Part shown: positions 7,481 through 16,950 of the stretch, piece after piece
Position numbering within the stretch: position 1 is the first letter of the stretch
Layout: each line of letters starts with the position of its first letter
From: Muribaculaceae bacterium Isolate-036 (Harlan)
Lineage (GTDB): Bacteria; Bacteroidota; Bacteroidia; Bacteroidales; Muribaculaceae
Length of the DNA stretch: 64,000 bases
Assembly: GCA_003833075.1 (NCBI GenBank)
Contig: RIAY01000001.1
Coordinates: 372,001-436,000, forward strand
Direction of reading: 5' to 3'
The notes under the pieces: model-generated
Database searches by the model: none
What the model saw: only the letters and a program-made list of their open reading frames with translations
What the model was told of the DNA's origin: nothing
Translations under genes and position numbers: made by a program

Positions 7481-9121
7481 ATGTATGTCATTAGGGTATA
7501 TGCCTGTGTTGTTGTCATGATGCTCTGCATGTCGTGTGGAACGCCTGAGGCTGATCGTGAATCGGCTCTTGAGGATTCTTACGCGCTGCTTGATGCAGAA
7601 ATTGCAAGGAGCGGAGTCTATGAGAAAGAAAAGGAAGACAGGATCGGCAGGTTGCGTCTGCAATGTGCCGGAGAGGATGACGAGCAGCTGCGTACTGACA
7701 TAATAAACAGTCTCATCGATGAATTTGCGGCATATAAATCAGACTCGGCGTTGTATTATATAAATTTAAATCTGCGCCGTCCTGAGATATTGTCGAAACC
7801 GGGTGAATATACCAGGTTGCTTATAAAACGGGCAGATGTGTTCGCACATGCCGGATTGTTTTCCGATGCCTTGTCTCTGATGCAAAAGATTCCGAGGGAT
7901 TCACTTGATTCACACGAGTCGCTTCTTGAAGACTATTACTCTACTTATTGTGCCGCCTATCAATATCTGTGCGAATATGCAAATGAACATGAAACTGCAC
8001 GCGGACATGAACAGAGACGTGCCTTATATGCCGATTCTTTGAGTAAGGTTGTTGACAAGGCGTCGTTTAATTGCATTTTAGTTACATCGGAATCGGCGCG
8101 TGACGGAAATCCGGAGGATGCAATCAAATTTCTACATACGTATCTCAAGAAATATCCATCAGGAACCAGGGAATATTCGATCTTGGCTTCAACGCTTGCC
8201 TATATATACAAAATTACGGGTGAAAAGGAGAAATATAAACGCTATCTGGTGGCAAGTGCCATTTCCGATGTAAGGGGAGCTGTAAAAGAAAACATGTCAT
8301 TCAGGGAGATGGCTACAATCATGTTTGAGGAGGGTGACATAGAGCGTGCTCATCGTTATCTGAAGAAAAGCATAGCTGATGCTAATTTTTATTCGGCACT
8401 TATGCGCAACACCCAGTCTACCAAGATTCTGCCCTTGATAGATGATGCCTACGCCACTTTGCAGAATAAACTGACAGGCAAACTGCGGGCAATGATCTGG
8501 ATTGTAAGCATAATATCGTGCATACTGGTGATTACGATATTGTTTATATTGAAGCAGTTCAAAAGTCTTCACCGGGCAAATGACAGAATCAATTCTGCAA
8601 ATGAAAAATTGAGCGCATTGTCTGAAAAACTGAAAACCATTAATGACGAGTTGCGTGATTCGAATCGCACGAAGGAGCAGTATGCCGGTCTTTTCATGGA
8701 ATATTGTTCTTCAGCCATATCCACGTTACGTTCTTATCAGCAATCGTTGCGCATTCTTGCCGCTCAAGGTGCCAACAGGGCGGTTTTGTTGAAGAAACTG
8801 GAATCTTCCGAGATGGCAGACGAGCTGCTGAGCAATTTTTATGAAAAATTTGACGAAGCGATTTTGAACATATATCCTTCTTTTGTTGAAAAATTCAACG
8901 CGCTCCTTATTCCTGATTACAGGGTGGTCTTGAAATCCGGCGAACTGCTGAATACAGAGCTGAGGCTTTTTGCCTTGATTCGCATAGGCATTAACGACAG
9001 TCCCAAAATTGCTCACTTCCTATGCTGTTCGATTTCTACCGTCTACACATATCGGTCGAAGATGAGGAAACGCGCCATCGATCCTGATAATTTCGAGAAT
9101 GAAGTTAAAGAAATAGGTTAA
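7481..9121 (+). CDS. DUF6377 membrane-spanning regulator of the starch PUL (SusR-like)
   Basis: The 546 residues begin with a signal or lipoprotein-like segment ending LCMSCG. A helical, TPR-like periplasmic region follows to about residue 340, then one membrane helix (IWIVSIISCILVITILFIL) and a coiled coil (ANEKLSALSEKLKTINDEL). The cytoplasmic end has a helix-turn-helix-like LRLFALIRIGINDSPKIAHF and STVYTYRSKMRKRA. This is the layout of DUF6377 proteins, which sit beside SusC/D loci and are thought to sense a sugar outside the inner membrane and switch on transcription, like SusR. It lies 215 bp upstream of susC in the same direction. A paralogue with the same layout is at 47580. Confidence 0.85.
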   Translation: MYVIRVYACVVVMMLCMSCGTPEADRESALEDSYALLDAEIARSGVYEKEKEDRIGRLRLQCAGEDDEQLRTDIINSLIDEFAAYKSDSALYYINLNLRRPEILSKPGEYTRLLIKRADVFAHAGLFSDALSLMQKIPRDSLDSHESLLEDYYSTYCAAYQYLCEYANEHETARGHEQRRALYADSLSKVVDKASFNCILVTSESARDGNPEDAIKFLHTYLKKYPSGTREYSILASTLAYIYKITGEKEKYKRYLVASAISDVRGAVKENMSFREMATIMFEEGDIERAHRYLKKSIADANFYSALMRNTQSTKILPLIDDAYATLQNKLTGKLRAMIWIVSIISCILVITILFILKQFKSLHRANDRINSANEKLSALSEKLKTINDELRDSNRTKEQYAGLFMEYCSSAISTLRSYQQSLRILAAQGANRAVLLKKLESSEMADELLSNFYEKFDEAILNIYPSFVEKFNALLIPDYRVVLKSGELLNTELRLFALIRIGINDSPKIAHFLCCSISTVYTYRSKMRKRAIDPDNFENEVKEIG

Positions 9122-9241
9122 ATTATTCTTTAAACAATCTCTAAATAATCTTGATTTTTTAAGTTTATTTGCAGTTGTAATTTATTGGTTTATAATCTGT
9201 TGATATTGAATAATATTTTGATTTTTGTTTGATAGCCTTGA

Positions 9242-9295
9242 TTGGGATAGTAAAGTTTATGAACTTTGCATCGTTCTGACGGAGATTGTCTCCGT
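9242..9295 (+). promoter_or_regulatory. PUL 1 promoter and leader hairpin
   Basis: TTG at 9242-9244 and a GAACTTTG -7-like element at 9261-9268 are spaced as in Bacteroidota promoters. Just after the expected start, ACGGAG-ATTGT-CTCCGT (9279-9295) forms a short stem in the leader. No direct repeats like those before the second PUL are seen here, so the two loci are probably controlled by different site sequences. Confidence 0.5.
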
Positions 9296-9336
9296 TGCTG
9301 CCAAGAAAAACTATCACCTTTTAATCAAAAAATAAA

Positions 9337-12303
9337 ATGAACAGAAAACCATGGAATTTAAGGGCGATCGTCTTCTCTATTTCACAGACGTTGGTTCTTG
9401 TAGCTGCTCCTTTATTTGCACAGGCGCAGTTGAAAGTTTCGGGCACTGTATCCGATCCTACGGGAGAGGTATTGATCGGTGTCAGCGTCTCTGTCAAGGG
9501 AAAACCGACCTTGGGAACCTCAACCAATATCGATGGTCGCTACACCTTGAACGATGTTCCCGAAGGCGGGACGCTAATCTTCAGCTATGTTGGCTTTGCG
9601 GCTCAGGAAATAGCGGTGAAGGGACGAAACGTTGTTGATGCGGTGCTGCATGAGAATCAGGAACTCCTCGACGAAGTTGTTGTAGTGGGTTACGGTTCGC
9701 TAAGTCGCCGTGAAGTGTCAAGCTCCATCGTGCAGGTAAACAAAAGCGATTTTCAGACAGGAGCGATGAATAACCCGATGGAGATGCTTACCGGTAAGGT
9801 TACGGGTCTAAACGTGTCCACGACAGCTGCCGCAAATCCTAACGGCAGTTCAGCTTTGCAGGTCAGGGGTGCCACATCACTGAGTGCAGGAAATGGTCCG
9901 CTCATAGTGATCGACGGTGTTGCCGGAGGGGATATCCGTACTTTGGCGCCACAGGATATCGAATCCATGTCAGTACTTAAGGATGCAGCGTCTGCCGCTA
10001 TCTATGGCACGCGGGGTGCCAATGGCGTAATACTTATCACTACCAAGAAAGGTACCGGTACGCCCGGTTTGCCTGTAGTTACCTACGAATCATATGGAGC
10101 GCTTGCTTTCGGTAAAAACAGACCCGAAGTATTGTCACCCTACGAATGGCGATTGTCTCGCCGTGGTAACGATTATGGTGCAAGCACAGACTGGTATGAC
10201 GAAATAACACGCGACTTTGCCTATGACACCAACCAGTATGTCGGCATTGACGGCTCGTTGGCAAACGGAGGATATTACACAGCTTCCGTCAACTATAAGA
10301 GGGCAAATGGTCTTGACATTACCAGCGGACGTGAGGAATTTGGCGGTCGTGCCGCTGTTTCCGCCAATACTCTTGACAATCATCTCCGTTTAACGGCATC
10401 ATTCAATGCCAGACGGGTGAATGAGAAATGGGGTGATGACGGCATGTTTGACACGGCTCTCGGCATGAATCCGACAATCCCTGTCTTCAATACAGACGGA
10501 ACCTATTATCAGCCCACTTCCCCTACGGATATCAAGAATCCTGTTCAGCAGCTTAAGGTAAACACATCCGAGGGTAAACGTACTTATCTGCTCGGCACAA
10601 TCGATCTGAAATATGATATATGGCATAACGACAACCATAATGTAAGCACTACGTTATCATATTCCTACAATTATAATGACCTGAAGAGTGATTATTACAC
10701 TCCGTCAACTTCCGGAGAATCTTATTGGGGTGGTTATGCCGGCAGGGCATCAATTCAATATCAGAAATGGTATACGAACCGCGTGGAGTGGCTTGCCAAC
10801 TATAGCTTCCGCAATGATGATCATGATGTACGTTTTGTAGGCGGTTATTCTTTCGAACGCAGCAACTGGGAGCAGATGTTCGAGCAGAACAATGATTTCA
10901 CATTCGACAAGCCTCTCTGGAACGGCATCGGTGCCGGTTCATGGCTCGGACAGGGCAAGGCACAGATGTATGCCGGCAAGAGTGAGTCTACTTTGGTGGG
11001 CTTTTTCGGTCGTGTCAATTATGCTTGGAGAGGCATGTTGATAGCCAGTGCCTCCATCCGTCGCGAAGGCTCCACAAAATTTGGTGCAAACAAGAAATGG
11101 GGTAACTTCCCGGCAGTGTCGGTAGCGTGGGAAATGACGAAAGCTCCCTTCTTCAAGGACAAGGAACAGATTGTGCAGAGTTTGAAACCACGTTTCTCAT
11201 ATGGTATGACGGGACGTAGCGATTTCGATGCATACAAAGCTCTTGCAACTTATTCCACCGGTGGTCAGTACCTTATCGACGGAAACTGGATGACCGGTTA
11301 TAGACCTTCGAACAACGCGAATCCGAATCTCGGCTGGGAGAAGCTTTCCAGTATAAACGTTGGTGTGGATTTCATGTTCTTCAATCGTCTTAACGGATCT
11401 ATAGAATATTTCGACCGCCGTTCGAATGACCTTCTGTATAATTACACAGCTCCTCAGCCGCCGTATGTGTATCCTTCGATTCTCGTGAATGTCGGCACGA
11501 CAAAGAATACCGGTGTTGAGCTGACCCTTAACGGCAACATCCTCGTAAACACGCCTGTTACATGGGACATGGGAATCAATTATTCCTATGGCACAACCAA
11601 GCTCACAAAACTTTCCAACGATCTCTACCGTGCCTCCTATCTTGATCTCTATCAGAAACCGGGTGCAGGCACCAGCGAATACTTCTTCCGAGTGGAGGAG
11701 GGTGGAAAGATCGGGCAGTTCTATGGTTATGAATATGCAGGAACAGACGAGAACCACAACATGCTCGTATATGCTGCCGACGGTTCGAAAGTTACAGCTG
11801 CTTCAGCCAATCCGGAAGACAAACGTTTTATCGGAGATGGCGCTCCCAAGCATTTCCTCTCATGGAGCAATTCATTGAAATGGAAGAATTTCGACCTGAG
11901 CATGATGTTCCAGGGCGCTTTCGGGTTCAAGATTTTCAATATGCGTAAATACGGCATGGGACTTCAGGGAAGCGGTAGCGACAATGTGCTTCGCAGTGCA
12001 TATCTTGACGATCGCGACACTTGGAGCGGCGGCGGTGTGATATCATCTTATTTCTTGGAACGCGGTGACTATTTCAAACTTGAAAACGTTACGCTCGGCT
12101 ATAATTTCCCGATAAAGAACCGCCGTTTGCTCGATTCATTACGTGTATATGTTTCTGCAAAGAACCTCTTCACTCTTACCGGATATTCCGGAACGGATCC
12201 TTCGGCTGTGACTTCGACAGGTATCACTCCGGGAGTAGACGTGTCGAGTGCTTATCCTTCGGCAACTCAGATTACATTAGGCGTGACTATCCGCTTCAGG
12301 TGA
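9337..12303 (+). CDS. SusC-like TonB-dependent outer-membrane transporter
   Basis: The 988 residues show a signal peptide (ending near AQAQ), a carboxypeptidase-regulatory-like domain (VSGTVSDPTGEVLIGVSV), and a TonB-box region (LLDEVVVVGYG). A plug domain follows with DVLKDAASAAIYGTRGANG-like sequence and then a ~700-residue beta-barrel ending in ITLGVTIRFR. With SusD it imports oligosaccharides across the outer membrane using energy from TonB. Its partners downstream (SusD, CBM26 lipoprotein, GH13, GH97) point to starch or malto-oligosaccharides. Spacing to SusD is 38 bp, so the genes are an operon. Confidence 0.96.
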   Translation: MNRKPWNLRAIVFSISQTLVLVAAPLFAQAQLKVSGTVSDPTGEVLIGVSVSVKGKPTLGTSTNIDGRYTLNDVPEGGTLIFSYVGFAAQEIAVKGRNVVDAVLHENQELLDEVVVVGYGSLSRREVSSSIVQVNKSDFQTGAMNNPMEMLTGKVTGLNVSTTAAANPNGSSALQVRGATSLSAGNGPLIVIDGVAGGDIRTLAPQDIESMSVLKDAASAAIYGTRGANGVILITTKKGTGTPGLPVVTYESYGALAFGKNRPEVLSPYEWRLSRRGNDYGASTDWYDEITRDFAYDTNQYVGIDGSLANGGYYTASVNYKRANGLDITSGREEFGGRAAVSANTLDNHLRLTASFNARRVNEKWGDDGMFDTALGMNPTIPVFNTDGTYYQPTSPTDIKNPVQQLKVNTSEGKRTYLLGTIDLKYDIWHNDNHNVSTTLSYSYNYNDLKSDYYTPSTSGESYWGGYAGRASIQYQKWYTNRVEWLANYSFRNDDHDVRFVGGYSFERSNWEQMFEQNNDFTFDKPLWNGIGAGSWLGQGKAQMYAGKSESTLVGFFGRVNYAWRGMLIASASIRREGSTKFGANKKWGNFPAVSVAWEMTKAPFFKDKEQIVQSLKPRFSYGMTGRSDFDAYKALATYSTGGQYLIDGNWMTGYRPSNNANPNLGWEKLSSINVGVDFMFFNRLNGSIEYFDRRSNDLLYNYTAPQPPYVYPSILVNVGTTKNTGVELTLNGNILVNTPVTWDMGINYSYGTTKLTKLSNDLYRASYLDLYQKPGAGTSEYFFRVEEGGKIGQFYGYEYAGTDENHNMLVYAADGSKVTAASANPEDKRFIGDGAPKHFLSWSNSLKWKNFDLSMMFQGAFGFKIFNMRKYGMGLQGSGSDNVLRSAYLDDRDTWSGGGVISSYFLERGDYFKLENVTLGYNFPIKNRRLLDSLRVYVSAKNLFTLTGYSGTDPSAVTSTGITPGVDVSSAYPSATQITLGVTIRFR

Positions 12304-12341
12304 TCAATTCGTGAAACAGAAACCTCAATTTAAAATTTCTT

Positions 12342-14138
12342 ATGAATCTAATTAAATATTTAGGCGCAATGTTTGCGGCTGCCACCATGACGGCAGTTCT
12401 GCCATCCTGCACCAATCTCGATGAGATCACTTACGACAGGATAGACGCCTCAGCATATTATCAGGACGAGAACAGCGTAAAGGGTGCTGTAGCATCAATC
12501 TATGCCAGCGCACAGAGCGGTTTCCTTGAATATTTCTGGTATCTCAACGAATTTCCGGCAGACCAGGTAACATGGCGCACATGGAACGGTGGAGCATGGG
12601 GATATGACGAAGCTGCAAAATTTGTGCTCTCGTCGCAGACGTGGAACTCCGAATCGGTGATAATACGCCAGGCTTGGGAACATGCTTGGGAGACCATCGG
12701 TCTTTGCAACACTCTCCTCGGAGACCTTGAGAAACTCAATCCGGCTTCGCTCGGTATGAGTGACAGCGCAATGAAGCAATATATCGCTGAAGTGCGGACC
12801 ATGCGTGCATGGGCATATTATAATAACTTTGAGCTTTGGGGAGGGACGTTGCCCCTGTGTGTTGCAGCTGATGGCAATGTTCCAGGTTCCGCAGATCCGG
12901 ATTTCAACAAGAGTTCGCAGATTATCTGGCAATTCATGGCAGATGAGCTTGATGGCTGTTATGGAGATCTTATTGCGGAACAGGGCAATCCCGGAACCCG
13001 GAACCGTCTTAGCCAGGGAATGAACCGTATGCTCAAGATGCGTCTTCTTCTCAACTCTGAACTTTGGACCGGAACGGCACGATATGAGGAATGCAAGACG
13101 CTTTGCGAACAGATCATAGCCGGTGACTACGGAAATTATTCGATTGTTTCAGATTACCGCGACATATACGGCATCAATAACGAGACATGCCCCGAGGTGG
13201 TGTTCGCTTTCGCAATGGAAGCGGGGCATAATACCAACAATAACCGCAACACCCCCTTCCTCCCTTACAATTATGACCAGATGTTTGGATTCTCTTGCGA
13301 TCAAAGTGGATGGAATTGCGTATGCATGGTGCCTTCGAAAGACAATACCGGCACACTTGTGCCTTACGCAGGAACATCCAACCCCAAGAGTTTCATCTTC
13401 GATTATGGTGACAAACTCGGTGCTCCCTTTGACCGCATGAATAATGCCGACATCAGAAAGCAGCCCTTCAAATGCGATGCAGGAGGCAACTGGCGCGGAA
13501 TATTCGCTATGGGTCCGCAGAAAGACTGGAACACCGGTGCCGACGTGCTTGCCGATGCCGATCTTCAGGACAAGCCGTTGATTTATGTGGATCAGGTAGG
13601 AACTTTCCAGAACCTCGGTCGTCAGCTCGAACCCGTGATGAGTCCGCGATGGGGAGAAACCAATTCCGGTTACAGGGTGATCCGTTACCCTATCTATCCC
13701 ACTTCCACAGGTCTCGACTGGCGTAATGCAGATCAGGTGGAATTTCGTCTTGCAGAGGTTTATTACACACTTGCAGAATGTTATATGCGTTCCGGTAACC
13801 CCTCTATGGCGAAGAGTTACGTAAATCAGGTGCGCGGCAGATATTTCGGCGCATCAGATCAGAAGGAACTTGAAAAACCCGGTCCCGGTTTCGATACATT
13901 TGATGCCGACTGGCTTCTCAGCGAGTGGGGTATTGAGTTTCTCAATGAAGGTCGCCGACGTCGCACCGACTTGCGCCGTTTTGACAAATTCACTCAAGGA
14001 CAGTGGTGGTTCTTCGGACGTGCTACGGAAACCGACCGTCAACTACCCGCAAAACGAGACCGTAAATATGAATGGTATCCTCTGCCTCAGGCAGCACTTA
14101 TGGTGAATCCCGGTCTTGTTCAAAATCCCAATTATTAA
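12342..14138 (+). CDS. SusD-like starch-binding outer-membrane lipoprotein
   Basis: The 598 residues have a lipoprotein signal (AVLPSCTNLDE) and the helical, TPR-like fold of SusD/RagB: WEHAWETIGLCNTLLGDL and EVRTMRAWAYYNNFELWG near the front, LAEVYYTLAECYMRSGNP and WGIEFLNEGRRRRTDLRRF near the end, and a closing WYPLPQAALMVNPGLVQNPNY. It acts as the lid of the SusC channel, binding glycans at the cell surface. This copy ends normally, which makes a useful contrast with the fused SusD at 52475. Confidence 0.95.
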   Translation: MNLIKYLGAMFAAATMTAVLPSCTNLDEITYDRIDASAYYQDENSVKGAVASIYASAQSGFLEYFWYLNEFPADQVTWRTWNGGAWGYDEAAKFVLSSQTWNSESVIIRQAWEHAWETIGLCNTLLGDLEKLNPASLGMSDSAMKQYIAEVRTMRAWAYYNNFELWGGTLPLCVAADGNVPGSADPDFNKSSQIIWQFMADELDGCYGDLIAEQGNPGTRNRLSQGMNRMLKMRLLLNSELWTGTARYEECKTLCEQIIAGDYGNYSIVSDYRDIYGINNETCPEVVFAFAMEAGHNTNNNRNTPFLPYNYDQMFGFSCDQSGWNCVCMVPSKDNTGTLVPYAGTSNPKSFIFDYGDKLGAPFDRMNNADIRKQPFKCDAGGNWRGIFAMGPQKDWNTGADVLADADLQDKPLIYVDQVGTFQNLGRQLEPVMSPRWGETNSGYRVIRYPIYPTSTGLDWRNADQVEFRLAEVYYTLAECYMRSGNPSMAKSYVNQVRGRYFGASDQKELEKPGPGFDTFDADWLLSEWGIEFLNEGRRRRTDLRRFDKFTQGQWWFFGRATETDRQLPAKRDRKYEWYPLPQAALMVNPGLVQNPNY

Positions 14139-14161
14139 ACAGCTTCTTAAAAGACTTCAAA

Positions 14162-15583
14162 ATGAAAAAGTTCAAAATATCGTATCTTTGGCTTCTTATG
14201 CTGCTCCCCCTTATGGGCGCATGCTCAAAGGAAGACATCGTATTTGACGTGGAGTTGCCCCGTTTCGAACTTCGTCCCGGCTACCAGTTGCTTGAGGTGA
14301 TAGTGCCGCAACGCACCATGCCTACTGACAAGATATATATCGTAGGTGAATTTAACGGTGGCAAGGATGTTGCGGTGGGAGATCCCCGCTGGGAACTTGA
14401 AAAGGCGCATGACACAGATGCCAAGTGGGGTATTTACCTTAATCCCGAAGACTTTTTAGAAGGGAAGACACTTGCCGACGGCTATACATTCTATTCCGTA
14501 GAACAGGGGGAGGAGCGTTCTCTCGACAATCAACCCGTGGCGCATACCGAATCTCCGGCTCTCGGACAGAGGACGAACGTGATCGTGTATCGTTGGGCGG
14601 ATTATTTTAAAGAGCCTGAGAACCCCGGGGAGATAGATCATGACGGATATGCCATATACGTGGTTGACAATTCCGGTTACGAGCAGTTGTCGCTTTATGC
14701 CTGGGGTGATGCGGAAGTATTCGGCGGATGGCCGGGTATACAGCCCACTGGTGAGACCACCATCGATGGTGTGAAATATAAGTATTTCGATACGGGAGAA
14801 GCAAACGAAGGTCTCAATATCAATTTGATCTTCAACAACAATAATAACGGCTCCCAGCTTGGCGATTACAACGTGACTCTTGATCAGGATTATTATCTTG
14901 AGCTGACTGCCGACGGGGTGGTGCCTTACGATCCATCTTCCAATATTCCTCATGACGGTTATACACTCTATGTTTCAGACCAGTCCGGATGGGAAGAGCT
15001 GTATCTCTACATGTGGGGAGATGTCAACGACCTTAACGGCGCCTGGCCTGGAATGTCACCTGCGGGGACACAGGTTATCAATGGCGTTACTTACACGTAT
15101 TTTGATTTCGGAAAGGATAATTGCGACAAAGGGCTCACAGAGCATCTGATCCTCAATAATGGAAATGGCAAGCAGGTGGATGATGTCGTGGTGTTCGCAC
15201 TCGACCGTGATGTATATGTGGAATTGACTGCAACTTCTGCCAAGGAGATAGATCCATCCGATTATTCACCCGGCGCAACCGAACCTGAAAAACCGGTTTC
15301 CTATAATCTTTATATAGAAAACAACACAGGCTGGAACGAATTTCATGTCTATGCTTATGGTGATAAGGAAGCGTTCGGGGGATGGCCCGGAGCAACAGCT
15401 TCTTCAACAAAAACAATAGATGGTGTGGAATATCTCGTGTTCCCCGTGGAAGGTGCCGGAGAAGTGGAGAACCTTATTTTTACAGACAATGCCGGAATCC
15501 AGTATGATGCCTTGCAGATTACGTTGGACAAGGATTATTATATAAGGGCGAATCCCGAATCTGCTGAACTGATTAGCAAATAA
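14162..15583 (+). CDS. Surface lipoprotein with three CBM26-like starch-binding repeats (SusE position)
   Basis: The start is the ATG at 14162, just after SusD, because it gives a proper lipoprotein signal with lipobox LMGAC (C21), followed by acidic residues as in surface-exported lipoproteins. Three ~100-residue repeats follow (about residues 160-262, 262-365 and 378-470). Each has an aromatic strand and a GGWPG or GAWPG turn (WGDAEVFGGWPG, WGDVNDLNGAWPG, YGDKEAFGGWPG), typical of starch-binding CBM26. The gene occupies the place of susE/susF, which hold starch at the surface, but its tandem CBM26 build differs from them. Residues 22-155 contain a SusE-like segment. Confidence 0.85.
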   Translation: MKKFKISYLWLLMLLPLMGACSKEDIVFDVELPRFELRPGYQLLEVIVPQRTMPTDKIYIVGEFNGGKDVAVGDPRWELEKAHDTDAKWGIYLNPEDFLEGKTLADGYTFYSVEQGEERSLDNQPVAHTESPALGQRTNVIVYRWADYFKEPENPGEIDHDGYAIYVVDNSGYEQLSLYAWGDAEVFGGWPGIQPTGETTIDGVKYKYFDTGEANEGLNINLIFNNNNNGSQLGDYNVTLDQDYYLELTADGVVPYDPSSNIPHDGYTLYVSDQSGWEELYLYMWGDVNDLNGAWPGMSPAGTQVINGVTYTYFDFGKDNCDKGLTEHLILNNGNGKQVDDVVVFALDRDVYVELTATSAKEIDPSDYSPGATEPEKPVSYNLYIENNTGWNEFHVYAYGDKEAFGGWPGATASSTKTIDGVEYLVFPVEGAGEVENLIFTDNAGIQYDALQITLDKDYYIRANPESAELISK

Positions 15584-15586
15584 TAG

Positions 15587-16933
15587 ATGATGGACACGAA
15601 AAAGACAGGTAAAAAAATCTTTTTGGCATCGCTCGCTGTCGCCGCCGTAGCTTGCGGCGACAGCAATGAGCCTGCCAGCCCCGTTATCCCCGATAAGCCG
15701 TCGGGAGATAAGGCGGCATCTATGGTAATATATCAGGTTAATCCGAGGTTTTATGGTGAAAGCGATTGCCTGAAAGCGGTAACAGCCGATATTTCGAGAA
15801 TTGCGGATATGGGTTGCGATGTGATATGGTTGATGCCGATACATGAGATCGGTGTCAAGAACAGCATCGGCTCTCCATATTGTGTAAAGGATTACAAGAG
15901 CGTGGCTGCATCTCTCGGAACAATGGAAGACCTTAAGGAACTTGTTTCTGTAGCTCACGGCAAAGGTCTGGACGTAATCCTTGACTGGGTCGCAAACCAC
16001 ACATCATGGGATAATACATGGACAATCACGAATCCTGAGCGTTATGCTAAAGATGCTAATGGAAATATTGCAGCCACCCCGTCATGGGGAGACGTGGCTC
16101 AACTTGATTATTCCGTAGAATCTACGCGCACGGGAATGAAAGAGGCAATGAAATTCTGGATTGAGGAGGCTGATATCGACGGCTTCAGGTGTGATTATGC
16201 AGAGGGGGTGCCTCATTCTTTCTGGAAAGAGGCTATTGCGGAATTGCGTGCCGAAGATCCCGATGTCATTATGCTTGCTGAATCATCCCGAACGGATTTC
16301 TATGCCGACGGTTTTGATATGGTTTACGACTGGAATTTCGCTCCCGCGATGAAAACTCTCTTCAATGGTGGAAAACCGGCAGCATTCCATGATTATGTGA
16401 CCGAAAGCAATGCAAAAATTCCGTCAGGTAAAACTATTTTGCGTTATGCTTTCAATCATGACGTGGCTGCTGAAAATGAGGTTGACAGGATGTTTGGTGC
16501 GCCGGAAGGGGTTCCTGCAGCATACGTTTTGGCGGCAATGTCCAATTCCACTCCCATGATTTATTCTTCCATGGATGTTGAAGGGCTTAAAGGGAAACTC
16601 TCTTTCTTCAATCATCGCAAACTGGATTTTTCACCGGAACTGACAGCCACATATAAAGCTATAAACAATGCTTTCAAAGTGTCGGCAGAGGCAAGAGGGG
16701 GCGAACTTAAGAATTATGCTCAAAATGAAGCCGTGGTGTTCAGCAGGGAGAATGGAGGCAAGACGTTGCTCGTAATGGTTAATCCTTCAGCCAAGGCGAT
16801 ATCTGTAAAAACTCCGATATCGTTTACAGGCATGCAAGTCTCGGAACTGATTTCCGGGGAGGAAACGTCACTTCCCGTCATGACGGATATTCCAGCCTAT
16901 GGGTATAAAATTTATCTTGGTGATACTCAATAA
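15587..16933 (+). CDS. GH13 alpha-amylase family lipoprotein
   Basis: The signal ends in AVAAVAC (C23 lipid anchor). The 448-residue enzyme keeps the GH13 regions: DWVANHTSW, GFRCDYA with nucleophile D203, MLAESS with acid/base E232, and FNHD with D292. It lacks the extra starch-binding domains of SusG, so it is a compact enzyme that cuts alpha-1,4-glucans. A surface location like SusG is possible from the lipid anchor, although the residues after the cysteine (GDSNE) are only mildly acidic. It lies 3 bp after the CBM26 lipoprotein. Confidence 0.93.
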   Translation: MMDTKKTGKKIFLASLAVAAVACGDSNEPASPVIPDKPSGDKAASMVIYQVNPRFYGESDCLKAVTADISRIADMGCDVIWLMPIHEIGVKNSIGSPYCVKDYKSVAASLGTMEDLKELVSVAHGKGLDVILDWVANHTSWDNTWTITNPERYAKDANGNIAATPSWGDVAQLDYSVESTRTGMKEAMKFWIEEADIDGFRCDYAEGVPHSFWKEAIAELRAEDPDVIMLAESSRTDFYADGFDMVYDWNFAPAMKTLFNGGKPAAFHDYVTESNAKIPSGKTILRYAFNHDVAAENEVDRMFGAPEGVPAAYVLAAMSNSTPMIYSSMDVEGLKGKLSFFNHRKLDFSPELTATYKAINNAFKVSAEARGGELKNYAQNEAVVFSRENGGKTLLVMVNPSAKAISVKTPISFTGMQVSELISGEETSLPVMTDIPAYGYKIYLGDTQ

Positions 16934-16950
16934 TCGTTAGCCGCTTCATT

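Noticed and set aside
14072-14161. Extended start for the CBM26 lipoprotein
   Set aside because: It would overlap the end of SusD and bury the lipoprotein signal. The ATG at 14162 gives a correct lipobox.
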